Of a stretch of DNA of 64,000 nt, positions 36,187 through 51,037 are shown in pieces (the stretch's first letter is position 1; every line of letters starts with the position of its first letter). The stretch is taken from positions 310,001-374,000 of the forward strand of contig NW_026570240.1 of assembly GCF_019649055.1 (NCBI RefSeq), read 5' to 3'. Below the pieces are notes generated by a model, which saw nothing but the letters and a program-made list of their open reading frames with translations, was not told the origin of the DNA and did not search any database. This DNA is from Paramacrobiotus metropolitanus. Its lineage: Eukaryota > Tardigrada > Eutardigrada > Parachela > Macrobiotidae. The position numbers and the translations under genes were made by a program.

Positions 36187-38425
36187 AAAGACTGGACGTT
36201 CACTAGGCATTCCAGATCTGTTTACCACTGAATATTCGTTTTCGGATCGATTTGGAGTACTGATTCTGTTGTAAATACTTCCTAGTTGTGTTCTTAGTCT
36301 TTTCTACTCCATTTGCATATGCTGTTGTTTCTCTGAGTAGGGAATGAGTCACGCGTGTTTAATGTCTTGACTGCGTTGTTTAACATTTTTAAAGTGATTC
36401 TTTCTAAAGGTGTACTGATCTATGCGTACTTACCTTCCGTGATCCTGTTGGGACTTTGCACTTTGCAGACTGTCGCAGTGTTCAAATCACAATCCAAATT
36501 CTGCGTGCGTATTTCTGTTATATTGTAATATTATTTTGTATGCATGCTTGGCTAATTGGCTTTAGCAAATGGCAACTTGTTTAAGGTGAAACCTCATTCT
36601 GTGTCACTGATAGTTAATACTCGTACTGTAAAATTGTGCCACTGTTTAAAACTTCATCAAAAACAAAAAATTAATCTGATTTCGTACCTGAACATTTTTT
36701 ATGAAGTAGCCATGGCTACTGGCTTTATTAATATTGGTTGTCAGCTTAGGAATCATGCACTGGTGATGCGATCAACGGTTACAACGCGCTTCGTGTTGAC
36801 AAATCAGTGATGAAACTCTAAATTAAGAATTACTTACTTATACGATCGTGGTAAACAATATTTACCATGATGAATAATTACTAGTACTGTATTAATTTTG
36901 CGCAACGTGTCCTCCAGGAAACTAACTAACATTAGATACTTACTAACCTAAAATTGATATACATTTAGTACAAGCATTCTCAGCCAAAGTGCCGCTATAA
37001 AAGCATAATACAGAGATTCAAGTTAATTAACTAGGTCTGAGTACCCGTACAATTAAAAGCTCTGATCAAGATTTGTGAGACTAAGGGCATACCTCTTCTG
37101 TCGGTGCACACTGCACAGGAAATCATGCTCACGGATATTGCATACACGGTGATCTACTTTAACCTTTAACTTGCTAATTGAATATTTGGCTTGGGCGTAC
37201 GAATCATCTATGAAAAACTCTAACTGTTGCTGTTTTAAGTATATTATTTTTATCTTATTCGTGATTTATGCAGTGTTTTCGAAAACATGTGAATCATTGT
37301 GTTCTATGCAGATAAGGGACTAGTTTCTTTACATTGCACATCGACGCAAAGTTAACCACCACAATGCACTGTGCCGTGGTGCAATGGTTATCAGTCATTC
37401 CGTGCTTTACATAGTAAGTTATTAGTTCAAACTTATTTATTATTTTTATAATTATGCCTGGCTGTAAAAATTTCGCTTCCCGATATCCCCCTGTGTAAAT
37501 TTATGTAGTTATAGTGCACGATATGCAGAATAGCAATCGTGTGTAAAATACTATAACGTCATTGGTGTCACAATAGTGTGCAATAAAAAAGACAATGCAG
37601 CACAAAAAAGAAACATAATTATAACTTATATATATTTGTCAGCCCCGGATAGAATCGCCGATCGTTTGGTCCATCATGTTTAAAAGCGAATTTGCTGACT
37701 GTACACAAGCAACATAACATAAAAGTTAGAATAATACATATGTCGATTGTTAAACAGAATAGACCCTGTCGCTGCACACCTTCAAGTACTCTGTAATTTA
37801 AGGTGTGTTTTATTTTTAGCTAATAAATTTACGACTGCTGCTCGCTTAGTTTCGTTATCTTGAATGATCTCAGAGGGTTTCTTTCACTTACATCTACATT
37901 TTAAACTTTCATTGAATCTGTCGGCTGGTTTCTTTAAACCAAAATCGCACTTGAACTTAAGGTCACTTTAAAGGTGCGCAGCGAAAGTACTAATCATACA
38001 TATTATGACGATCGATGACGATTGATATGCTACTTTGTATACTTCTAATCATAATTATATTCTTCGTAATTATATTCTATATTACGATTTCAGGGTTTCG
38101 CACTTGGCCATTTCTTTGTGACCTCTCTGTGAGTATACTGTAAGTGGCATGCACTCACTGTGGCAGTAACGCCAACCACTCGCGATCATAAACCTAGGTG
38201 TCTAGGGACCAATGTCAACTAGTATCTAATAAGTTATTTTTACTTTTTCAGATTTTGGTCTTGTGCCATAGTTGGTTTTAGAAAGATTTATTGCTCATTG
38301 GTTATAAGGCTATATATACCACCGCACAACAAAAATTATTTTTTAATCTACCCGTAGCTGGCAAAAGTTTCGCAAGGTAGAAAAGATGAAGTAAAACACG
38401 GTACTGTTTTGTTGAGCAACAAACA
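36187..38425. other. intergenic, no gene seen
   Basis: Over 2 kb of AT-rich sequence downstream of cyclin B and upstream of the AGTRAP-like gene. A degraded tRNA-like stretch near 37371-37440 was considered and not accepted. Nothing else was recognised. Confidence 0.5.
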
Positions 38426-39609
38426 ATGTACTGCACAGTGATAGCACTGGTACTCATACTTAACGGATTTGCATTAGGATCCTCCTGGAAGATCTTATGC
38501 CAATTGGATACCTGTTTTATAACACCGCTTATATTGCCGGTATATGTTTTTATTATTTGTACTGACTCTCACATCTTGATTGCATCAACTGCAGTATATC
38601 ATTTGTAAAATGAATCTATTATCACAGGTTACCTTGTAAGCAAAGTTTTTCCCACATTGCGCATTTTATTTTTACTGGTTGCAGGTTTTGCTTGGGCAGG
38701 CTACCAATCAGAATCAAAAGAGCCGTTAATTATAGTAAGTAAGCGCATGCTCCTAATAATATAATATTATGTTGTTGTTCACGATTCTTCGGAAAAACTG
38801 CAACAGAATTAGGCAAGCAGTAGCAACTCACAAAATTACGCGTGCATGATATATTGCTGGCCAATAATTACCATTTAACAACGAATGTCAATTACGGCAT
38901 CAGGTGTTGATTATCTGCGTGATGGCTGTATGTTTGGATCTAATATCCGTTGTGGCGTACTTTCCAGCAGGTATGTACGAGCTGCAACATCCAAGAAACA
39001 GGCATCAATGGTTAATTTTTAAGGTTACACCCCAACGCGGCACACCGCTCCCTTGCTGTACATGGGTGGCCTCTCCATTTTCCAGCTTTTCTGTCGCTTC
39101 CTGGGAATGTACTTGATTTGTCGGGACTACTCATACCGGGGCGGAAATGTTCATGACCTGTTCCCATGTGCTGCCTGTATGTGCAGCCGGTACACGAATT
39201 ATGCACATTTTCTCGTATTCCCATTCATGTTCAAAGTAACAGACCCTAGAATTCTCCAACAGCTTTTTCACCAAAAACGTTATACCAGCGATTAAGTCGC
39301 ACTTCCGCCGATAAGGATGAAACAGATACCGCCCCCTCATCCAGCAGCGACACTAACCAAGCTGCAACTGCGAGTCATCCGGCGGCGGAATGTGGAACAG
39401 ACACCAACACCGACTACTACCAAAATGTACGGACTAGTAATGCTGAAAATCCTGTCAGCCAAACAGATGTTCCTCCTGTCTTTCCAGCAACATGTTCTTG
39501 CAAACCTTCGCCCCTGACAGCCGACCAGAATGATCCCTGGAGAGTGTACACCTGCAGTTCCGATGAACTGCCCTTTTGTCAACGACTGATCAATGGCACG
39601 GGAGATTAG
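38426..39609 (+). CDS. AGTRAP-like: AGTRAP-like multi-pass membrane protein
   Basis: Resembles the type-1 angiotensin II receptor-associated protein, a small membrane protein of Golgi/ER vesicles and the plasma membrane. Exons: 38426-38540, 38685-38734, 38904-38970, 39024-about 39236, 39289-39609. Hydrophobic segments: VIALVLILNGFALGSSW, IGYLFYNTAYIAG, VLIICVMAVCLDLISVVAYF and LLYMGGLSIFQLFCRFLGMY, then CRDYSYRGG, which lines up with the VYHMYRERGG end of the AGTRAP membrane domain; the third aligns with FLDIVHISIFYP without gaps. The last exon is a hydrophilic tail with TDTNTDYYQNV. In exon 1 the frame slips by one base near 38489 (AA where AAA is needed); an alternative is an acceptor at 38479. 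The donor of exon 4 is the least certain. The fold match is good, but the whole-gene call rests on remote similarity; the angiotensin link of the name should not be carried over. Confidence 0.6.
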
Positions 39610-40373
39610 CGTTAAGCACGTAACCCCAAGGAATGCAGCCTTCTGCATTGGCCATCAAACTTGACATTCTAAGCTTATGTGTTGTACGAGTGTGCTATGA
39701 TATCCAGATCATGGCGTTTCAACGATATTAAAACTTGCGAATAAGTGGATTTGTACATTTAAACAGAAGCACGATAACCACAATAACACAACTATGCCAA
39801 ATACCGATTGTGAGTACCAGAGCTTAAATAGCAGTAGCGCTATGCGCATTATGCGATGTAATCTCCCTAAAAGTGGCGCAGTCATTCCCAAGCAAAAGAT
39901 CCCGATGACAAGGCCCATAATTGTTCAATGTGGCCTAAGCCGAAAATGGAATGTCGCAGTTATATACTGCAGTTATGACACAAGAGTGGCAAGTGAACAT
40001 TCATAAAGTTAAAAACGCGGTAATAATTATACAGAACAGTAACTCAAAAGAAGACGAAATCGCCGAAACCGGTTCGTACACGTGGACAAAAAACACAACG
40101 TCCGCAAAAGCGTTGTACGAAACCAAAATAATATTTCCACTAAGGAAAAAAACGAGCAGTAAGCGAGATGTCAAAAAGCATCCGACAATTACGCACTAAC
40201 CCTAATACTAAAATTTTATATACTGTATGTGTACACATTCTACTTAATGATAACTGATAGACAAGCATGCTTTAAACCTGAAAAAAATATACGGATGATT
40301 CTTTTTTTTGAGTCGCCTTACGGGTCATACATAAAACGATTCCAAGGCTCGTCCAGTCTAAGCATGATTCTTC
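39610..40373. other. intergenic, convergent 3' UTRs
   Basis: 3' sides of the AGTRAP-like gene and of Argonaute. No supported gene. Confidence 0.5.
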
Positions 40374-43300
40374 TTAAACGAAGTACATGTTGTTCTTCCC
40401 CTTTGGATCCGTGAAGTTCTCGTGAATTTTGATTTTCTCGTTCAGCAGTTTGATATCGATGGAGGAACCAGATCCGGAACCAGAAGACGGAGTACTTATT
40501 CTGAAACACAAAATAACATTACTTATAGGAAAAAAAGATGCAAACTTTTAAAGTCTCTTACGTGTCTATTCCACTGTCCGAAAGATGGTGGCGCGCCCGA
40601 AAGGCAACATGATGCGCGTAATAAGCTGGGGCCGGAATAGAGACACTGCGATTGCAGCGCGCATAGCAGTATGTCAGATAATATGAGAATAATTCAATTT
40701 CGTTAGCACTGAAGTCCGAATCATCATACAGGACATTGTAGTGCGCTGGGCGAGATGTTCCCTATGAAAAATTTAAAAATTGGACACCCAACAACAAAAG
40801 ATAACTAGGAAGTAATAAGCAGATTTTTAAGATGCAGCGGTGCAGCCTACATTTTACACTAAACCATTCCTCAACTCAAAATCTTATCAATTCGGCCCAA
40901 ACTTGTACAGTAACGTTATACCGTTCCAGCATACGTAAGCTTAGAAGTTTTCAACTGACCTGCAGACCTCCATGACTGCACAAGAAATAATCCATTTCGG
41001 TGAAGTGGCAGATTCCCTTATCCACCACAGTGCCTATTAAATAAATGGTTTCAGCTAAATCGTACACAAACGGGAATTTGTTGCCAGAGGCAAACCGATG
41101 TCGACCGTCCTACCTGCTGGCACGTTCTCGCCACGACCAACTTCATCGTTCTTATTCTGACAGAAAAATCTGGTGTGATGACGTTTGCCAACAATGACGT
41201 ATGTGATGTGGGGTTGATAGCCCGGTTCCAGTTTGTTACAGGCACGCTGAAGGGCGTATACTTCCTGGTGCATGACCTGATAGCAAAATTCGTTATTTCA
41301 CCAGTGCAATAAAAAGGTAGTGACATATGTGAAACGGTAGTTGCGCTATGTCTACCTGCTCAAATTGCCCTTCAGAGACACCGTCCCGGTAGAAAATAAT
41401 CCTTTCCGGTTTGCGGCCACCATTGCGATTTCGAAATTCAATCAACAGTTCGGCAATCAAATCGCGCAGACAATCTGCCATAATCTCCTGTCGATGGCCC
41501 TGAGCACTCACGCGAGCACTGTATGATGTAAACGTCCTATTATGGCTGGCAACAACGGCCGCAATCGATGGTTTATCTTTGGACTCTCCTGGTGACGGAT
41601 GCGTAACATCAGCTCCAAATACTATGGTCGGCTGAATAAAATGAAGTTTATTAGCAACAAATAATACCAATAATTTGAGTAACATCCAAGCTCGGTATCA
41701 ACTGCTTCATCCGAGTTATCAAAAACCGCCCTTCAAGCAAAATGAGGACTTTCCACCCAAAAATAACCACTATACCTATACAAGAGATTTTAAGCGCGTA
41801 AGCTACTAAATTAACATACGTCCAGGTCACACTATTAAAACAAGCATGTACCGCAAATCATCTCAAGGTGCTCATACTGTTTCTCAAAACCATAAAATTT
41901 ACCTTTTCCACAAAACGTTTCAGGTGTTCGAACATCCTCGGGAGCGGTTTATCCTTCGCAGTTAAGAAATTAGACACATGTACGTTCACGCCACCAACTT
42001 TTGCATTGACTTTCAGAAGCACGTTCCCAACTAGTTGCTGTAATTTGGGACCGCTGTTTTTCTGTATCGTAAAGCCCTTGACGACCTGTGTTTGTACCCC
42101 CACAATCACGTCGCCGGCTTTTTTTACTTCAGGGTACTGTGTGTCCTGACTGATCAACACCATAATTAAATCCACTTTGACACTCCCAAAGTTTTTGACG
42201 ATCTGCCGCATAATTTGGACAAAGTCGGGATTTCGCCAGTCAGTAACTTTAGGTACTTTCTGTTGTTCCGGATAGTTTATGTCCATCCCCTAAAAATGTA
42301 ATCAGACATTTCCGAGTACGTCACTGACCAGGGCACTATCAGAGACTATAAGTTCGGAAATATTAGTATTGTATGTTTCTGTTTAACACCGAGTAACCAT
42401 AGCGCATGCTTAAAAATGTTGATGTCTGCCAAGGTATAGTCGGCGTGGCCGAACGTATATATAACAGGAAAAACTACTGTACACTGTTTTCAGAAATATC
42501 TTTTAGTATACGGTACTTGAGGGTGGCTCTGTCTTGAACAGAAATATAAGTTTTCGAAGTGAATAACACCGGACCCAGTCCGAGTGAGTAGGAAATGTAT
42601 AATCTCTCCAATCTCTCCCAGTTTACCTTTTGCTTTCCCATGTTAACCAGCGATTCGACGAATGCGGAAACATCAACACGCCGCTCATCCACCAAGCTAA
42701 TGATTACCCAATTTTTCAGTATTCCGGGAGTAGCGAATCTAATGTTACGGGGGTCGAATGTTCCTGCAAAAATGACGATCTGAGTAAAAATACAGCTCTT
42801 ATTTGTGTTAATTCTAGACTTGTCCGTCTTCGACGTTGTTAATCAGATCAATGTTAAGTAACAAATACGTTCTTAAAGCCAATATAATGCATACCATCAG
42901 CTGATTTGACTGTTACAGCTTTGTCTCCGGCTGTAATAGTGGGAGCATCCAACTGTCTGCCTTCCACTTTGGCCATATCTTTGTCAACCGTGATACCAAA
43001 TTCTTTCAAAGTCGGGTCGGTGTCATATTTAACACCATTTCGGCGAGTGTTCTCCACGAATCTTTTGCGATCATTTGCTGCAACGAAAACGTGTTAAAAA
43101 TCGTCAAACGTAGGAGGTCATCACAAGAAATTTGAGAATATGGTCACTCCAGTGCCATGGTTATTTCCATGTTACAGTTGTGGACAGGTTTTAGTAAAAA
43201 AAGTATACGACGAAATGTATATATACGAATGTTATAAGATACACATGGTTGATGTATCATGTACCAGTCTGTGTGCATTTTTTCACCATCGCCGCCGTCT

Positions 43301-46068
43301 GATCCGAAGTCATTCTTTTGTCGCATTTTTGCTCTGCCAAGCAGCAGACTTCAAGTGGTAAATAACTTCCTTTCGTTCCCACCTGCAAGCAGAATACAGG
43401 AATAAAATACTCGTACATAAGCGCTTGTAAGTCAAACTATATCATAACATTCCATAGTAGGGCGACTAAACAGCTATAAGATCGTTACGTAATAGGTACT
43501 CATTATCAGTAGCTACATTTATTCGTATCATACGAATATCCAGCCTGCAGTTTGACGCTGCCGAATACTGAAAAGAAGCCGCCTCACCTTTAAGCAAGGT
43601 AATCCACGATGTTTTAGCACGATGTTGTACTCAGACTTAAAATAATCTGCTACACTTTTTTGTTGTCCATTCAAGTCGAAGAAGAGTTTTTCGGCTGTCT
43701 GTTCGGTAACACCAGTCACACGAACGCGCCGGATGCCACCGCTGTGTTTCGTTTCCACCTTTAGCCCTTTGATTTCTTTTTCAAAGGTTTTCCGCTGGAT
43801 CACGTTTAAACTAGAGGGTGAATCGTTTAGTAATTGGGATAAGAATCCCAACAATTCTTGACGGCCATAGAAAACCGTGTGTGATTTATCCAAGTTTAGC
43901 ATCACTTTCCACTGCGTGGGTCGGGCACTCTACAAAAAAAGCGAATCAACTAGTTCTAACAAACGAGCTTATGTATTCGAGTCATCGAGTGAGAACGCCT
44001 TTGATTGTGCATCTGAAAACTAAAGGCTGAATGAACAAGAATAAAATGTCTTTAATAAAGCACGCCAGCGTGCCACTTTAATATGTCTCTGATCAACTCA
44101 TCCAGCCTTATTCTACAAAGCTTGTTATGGCAACTCGTAAGATACTGCAGCCTATTATCGACAAATTAAATTCTCTAATTGGGAAACAGAAAATAAGTGA
44201 GTCAATGCCCAGGCCATACGACTCTCAAATGAGGATGACGGTATTACACGCCTTTGTGCAATGCGAAGCCGAAACATACTGTACTGCACCGCACTTACGG
44301 AGTAGTATCCTGTCCACATGTCCCTTCCCTGACCGAGAGGTACAGGTTCCGCTAAATGTCGCGAGAAATATGATCGCCGAATAGCAATATTGGTTGCGGT
44401 TGACAAAGCTGCTTGTCGAAACACCGTGTTAATGCACTGAAGAATCTGTAACCGGAGCGCGTAATATAACACAAATGCGTGCTGGGACATCCAATTTTCA
44501 CAGGTTGGAACAAAATTCAGAACGAAACTCACAACAATAGGCATAGTATCGCGCTTTCCTGCCATACAATCGTAGAGTTCAACCCATGATATCGCCAGTG
44601 GTTTGCACTGCTGGACAGAAACCTGAAGAAAATAAATATTATCTATCAGAAATGATACGTATAATCTAGTTTACCATCCACAGTTTACAGCCCAAGATTA
44701 CGTAACTAAGATTTACGATACAAATGTAGTAATTTTTCACAAAACAGTAATTAAAACGTACTAACAATAAGTGTTGTTTCAAGAATAACCGCCTGCATAA
44801 CTGATGACGCACAGAATTTTCATAAAGAGTTCAAAGGCTTAAATTATGCACACCAAATTCCAGTATCAAGGGTTACTTTACCGTTTTATTTGCCTATTCG
44901 TTTTGTTTGCGAACACATTTATAGCGAAAACAATCAGATAAAAAATACTTTCTCCTGTACTTTCAGCCAGTGCAGTGAACATAGTACGCTGTTTGGTAAT
45001 CGAAACGAGTTCGAATTCGAACCGGACTGCATCACAATCACAACCTGCCACGTACGCAATAGTAATTGCAATTGCAAGATGTCAAGATTATTAAACATTC
45101 GAATTTTCGAATCAAAATGGCGAAAACATTAAGTATCAACTTTTTTATCGCAGAACAAAGAGCGGAGTAAAACCACAGTCTCAAACAGACCACAATGTTT
45201 TATCGTCTTATGGTATATTGGTACGAGTATGCGTGCAAAATTCAGTTCACAAATGCCCGAGAGGCAAAATAAAGATTAACTAAAATTGCTAAAACTGCTG
45301 AACTGACACTTAAAAAATTTACACAATCAGCTGCATATTAATAATATCATTACAATAACTTGCAGCGGTAAAATGAAAAATTATATTGATTCTCAGCCAG
45401 TTAGCGCAATCACCAGTGACTACTCGGATCATAAATACACTGCAGTTAAAATGAACCGAAATCATTTTCGAATATACGACAAAAAGTAAAATATCAATTT
45501 TCAATTAGTAAGACAAAGTTCTTTATGGTTTTCCCTCTGACATCGTTGTCAAAACAGTAAGTATGAATTATTCAATCATAATTTATGATAATTATATTAT
45601 TATAACCACAAGCATACACACCCGCACTAATCGTTCTCCACCTTCTTCGTCTCGGGGCACAGTCACCAGCTCCGAAAAAACATGATCTGGAGCAACCTTC
45701 AATTCCTTCACGGAGTACAAGTTTTTTTCTCCATCATAAGCAGGTTTGCAGCCGTTCAGAAAGGGCTGTGTGTTCGGTGCGCTCAGGAAAAGCGACATGA
45801 TCTTCTGCTTCAGCACTCTGGGGACCGCTTTGGGATCTTTAGCGGGCGCATTTTCCTTCTTTTTCTTCTCCTTTCTCTGGGTACCTGTCTGTGGTGCGTC
45901 TCCGGCGGCCGGGTCGCTTCTCTCGAACAGCATATCCACATCGTAATGATAAATGTATCCCGACGTGGGAGTTCTAATGCCATAATGGTTGGCATGCAGC
46001 GGAACTGGTCGTCCCAAGCTTCCAAATCCTTTCTTCGGATCCCGTTTTACAGCCACCAATGTTGCCAT
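40374..46068 (-). CDS. AGO: Argonaute, AGO clade, slicer tetrad intact
   Basis: Small-RNA-guided silencing protein. Thirteen exons, minus strand, all phases consistent: 46068-45622, 44622-44533, 44445-44299, 43929-43588, 43382-43265, 43077-42895, 42763-42627, 42289-41903, 41631-41356, 41276-41114, 41033-40960, 40761-40562, 40500-40374; 896 residues. N domain opens with [14 protein letters not shown] and [11 protein letters not shown]1 and PAZ follow ([20 protein letters not shown]); L2/MID starts at [23 protein letters not shown] has the catalytic residues in FGADVTHP (Asp), HRQEIMAD (Glu finger), [11 protein letters not shown] (Asp) and [11 protein letters not shown] (His), so cleavage activity is expected. 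It ends MYFV, as AGOs end MYFA. Compared with miRNA-class AGO1 it is divergent, with a lysine-rich insert ([17 protein letters not shown]) near residue 67 and a GSGSGSS stretch before the C-terminus; this suggests the siRNA-class branch. A MITE lies 310 bases upstream of the start. Confidence 0.95.
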
Positions 46069-48399
46069 TCTGACCAATCATGCAGAGAAGCTTCTGTAAA
46101 AATTATGCCTGGTTAGAAGTTTTTAAATTTTGAATTACAGAATTATGGTTAAAGACCATTAAAGTATAAAGTATAAACCTTCGTTTACATAATCTGATAA
46201 TCGTCTCTACTCTTGTCCACGTACCAAGCCAGCCAAATCACCAAAATAATAAAATGCTCACCTGTCACTGTACTGTACAGTACTCTATTGGAGAGTCTAT
46301 AGTAGAAAGCGATTAGAACCACAGGCTGCTGCGGCTTTAATACTGTACCATTATTAGTACAGCAGCCTGCAGCAGTGCAGTAGTACTACTCGACACGCAC
46401 TTTAAAAGAGTTCTGTAAGATACAGAGCCGGAAGTTCTGTAATATTTTGTGACCACCCCTTATCTCTGATTGGACGCCCGAGTTAAAGTGTTCTGTATCT
46501 AAAAGGAACTCTCCTGGCTCCGTTACGATACAGAACTCGTACTTTTACCAAGTCAAAATTATTTTTTGATGTGGATGCCCAGCCCCGTACGTCGAAAGTC
46601 CTGTTTGTTTCTATTGAAACAATATTCCAGTTCTGCTTGTTAACTGTTTTAGCTGCCTAAGACTGTGCATGTTTCATGATGTTTGAATTTGTATCGATGG
46701 CAACTTCGCCATAGCCGTCAGCGCAGAGCTGCGAGGAATGATAAATTCCACCTCACCGTACTTTCCGTGCGAAGTTGTCTTTCGCTTTTTCACTAGTCAT
46801 TTGATTTCTTCAACATACCACAACTTTGAAATGTCAGAAAAACAGAAAGGAACGGCTGCAAAATTGAAATGAAAAATACATGAATTGTTGGCAAATTCGG
46901 CTACAGTAACTGGGCACTGTTTGACGCTAATGGTCTCGTTGCTCTGTAACGCTCTATAAGATTCAGTGCTGTACCATTGGTAGATTCACTTTTACAGAAC
47001 TTCCGGTACTTTATGTTACAGAACTCATTTAAAGTGCGTGTCGAGTAGTACTACTGATGGTTAAGTATAGTTTCAAGTGTGTACTTACTTGTACAGTAGA
47101 ACAGGCTCGGTACACGGTAGTCGTTACGGTAGGCTCGCTCTGTAGGTTACGGTTGCTCACGACGCAAAATCTATGGAAAAAATATTGAAAAAATTATGGA
47201 TTACCGCATTTCGTTTACAATAATTCGTTACAATACGTAAGTCGAATTCGCAGGCTGCGATATTCATTAAAAAGAAATTTTGATTAATAAAGTACGATAA
47301 TATCGTACTGTATTTCCCTGTTTCCGTGCAAGAAAAAAAGCTAACAGCAATGCGCAGATGTCGTCAGTTGGCTATATAACAAGTAAAACATTAAACATTC
47401 TCTTGTTAGCCAGTTTACCACACGCCGCGAACGAAACACAACGAAGATTAATTCAGGAATTAAATGACAGAAAACTGATAGTTTTCGAGTACGTTTTCAC
47501 TATCAAGTAACTTCAGCTACGTACGTTGTGTGGATTCAAAAACTCTGGAGTTTTGCTTATATATGCCGAAAAGGACACCATTGGTCACTTTAAGCGTCCG
47601 TAAAACATAGTTTCTCTAATTGCAAAGTGTTAGAGGAATACTGGTTAGTACAGTTTTCATTATGTCTGCTTTTACCACTTATGAACTATTGGAACTTGAT
47701 AGAATGTTTAAATTAAAATGGGCAACAAACAAATAATTTCCATTTTAATTTTTAAAGTAAAGTACCTCTGGTATCGTTAAGAGCACTGCAGTGTGGGGAT
47801 GCCAGTAAGAGGAGAAAGTACTTACGATTAACTGCAAGTTACAACCGTGCATTCATCCAGCCTTTACAGATGACGGTACGTACTTACTTACGTACTGGCA
47901 GGAATAGTCTATGACATACCGGTACCGTAGAAATAAATTTTGCTAGGATTATACGCATACAACCGTAACTGCGCCTGTGATTTTTCGATGTCACACTTTC
48001 ATCCGACCTGCTTCGGCTCCTTACTGGAATTTGTACTGTACTTAGTTAATCGGAGATCCATCCGTACAAAGTTATCGATTTTTCAATTTAATTCGTCCTG
48101 TTATGGACCTGAGCGGGTTCGGATTAACCTTAGCTGTGGGATAAGCAACTGCAGAACCGGCAAATGCCTCGACCGTGCGCGACGTCGAGAGGATGTGCGG
48201 CGTGCGGGAATTGATGCATTTCCACGCGGATGCGGTAAAGGTTAATATTGATAGTAGTCATGCTCCAGTTGGATACGTAGCTCAAGTACTTACTTAACAT
48301 TCTGCGGGGTACGTGTCTGGGCCGAGCACTTGGTTGTAGCAAACTTTTTCAGCGAGTATATCCGCAACTTTTCATGTATCTCCTGCCAGAACGAACAAT
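46069..48399. other. intergenic, divergent (Argonaute / PDE6D)
   Basis: Should hold the promoters of Argonaute (leftward) and PDE6D (rightward). The main visible structure is the inverted-repeat element at 46378-47056. The remaining ~1.3 kb has no recognised gene. Confidence 0.5.
46378..47056. mobile_element. MITE-like non-autonomous DNA transposon
   Basis: A 679-base unit bounded by terminal inverted repeats of about 65 bases: the left arm (46378-46442) and the reverse complement of the right arm (46992-47056) share cagtagtactactcgacacg at the tip and agree at roughly nine of ten positions. Inside there is no ORF of note, only further partial copies of the arm word ttctgta. The tip itself is palindromic (agtagtactact), so the exact ends and a target-site duplication cannot be fixed. 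No transposase is present, so it depends on one encoded elsewhere. Confidence 0.8.
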
Positions 48400-49843
<1,444 letters not shown>

Positions 49844-51037
49844 TATAATGTGGAAATGTTCGGCTTCCGTATGGAAAGTTTATTATTGTCCACTCAAGTT
49901 CTGACTTTCAACGCGTTTCGATTTCACACACCAGTATCCTGTTACTATTCTAGATTTTAAAGATACGTAGCGACTTGTTATTGCGTAATATTAGAATAAA
50001 TCGAATTTGATGTTGAGTGGCATGTATCGCTGATTTTGCAAAATTAGTACATTTAGCGGTCGTATATCAAACTCCGGCTGTTTTCTTCTTATATAAAAAT
50101 AAAGTTTTTCTCCAAACTAAGAAATTCGAGAAATGTGTTTATTTGTTGATGTGTTGATTTGTGAGTTGTAAGTAATTATCGCTGTGCGCACAGTAGAACT
50201 TGTTGAGATAAAGTCTAGAAAATTAATGGTTTTGGAGCACTCCGGTAAAGCAAAAGTAGCATCATGCCAGCTGGTACAATTTTGGTTCTGCACGAATGTA
50301 AAGGATACCAGCCTGTCTCCAGTAAACTGCAATCAGCTTCCGCTTTCAGTTTGATAAGACAAAATTCGTGGATTGAAGGATTCTCGTCTAGAGTGCCCAT
50401 TCTACCAACGGAAATAAATCATGGAAAAGTAAAACGTTGTACAATACAAACATCAAGAGTATAATTCGCAGGTCAAGAGTGCAAAGGTTATAAATTTCGG
50501 ATTCTATTGTGTACAACTGAAAGTTATCGGCAATAACGATAGGGTAATCAAAATACAGACATTTTAATGTATCGTTTACTCAGTTTTGAGATCACCGAAG
50601 TTATTTATCTCTTATCCAAAGAAATCAGAAAAGTTTACTTTTGCTTACACACATTTTCAAACACGACTGACAAGTGCGCGTGCGGCGATTTCGTAAACGG
50701 TAGAAACCTACAATTAAGTGTGATGTTCCCAAAATTAATGCCCTGATGCGTTTGGGTCACTCAGAAAATAATATCGTTAGCTGTACAGCCTCTGTACTCA
50801 CACGTGGAAGTATCATCGCCAGTCACCATTGACAGTCCGACTGACAGACCGCGCTGTCAGCTGATCGATAAAATAAGAAAGTTCACTTGAGGCCAACACG
50901 GTTGCAGGCTGCAGTCAGTCACTGGATTGTTGTGGTTCGGGATTGCTTGCTACTCATTCATTTGATCTCCAACATTGTGCATTTGCACAAAGAATCCGGA
51001 AGAGTGTTTCTTTGATTATGTTAAATACTTTGTAATC
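49844..51037. other. intergenic
   Basis: PDE6D 3' UTR followed by the probable promoter and leader of the ZnT1-like gene. No ORF of recognisable content. Confidence 0.5.
50098..50103 (+). other. candidate polyadenylation signal (AATAAA)
   Basis: AATAAA 255 bases after the PDE6D stop, followed within 20 bases by a T-rich run. Likely the end of the PDE6D transcript. Confidence 0.45.

Noticed and set aside
37371-37440. tRNA-like stretch (gtgccgtggtgcaatggttatca and a later agttcaaact)
   Set aside because: The first part looks like a tRNA D-arm with an A box, but the T-arm and acceptor stem do not pair and the B box is poor. At most a decayed tRNA or tRNA-derived repeat.
45592-46116. Plus-strand ORFs over Argonaute exon 1
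   Set aside because: Antisense shadows; the minus strand carries the N domain of Argonaute.
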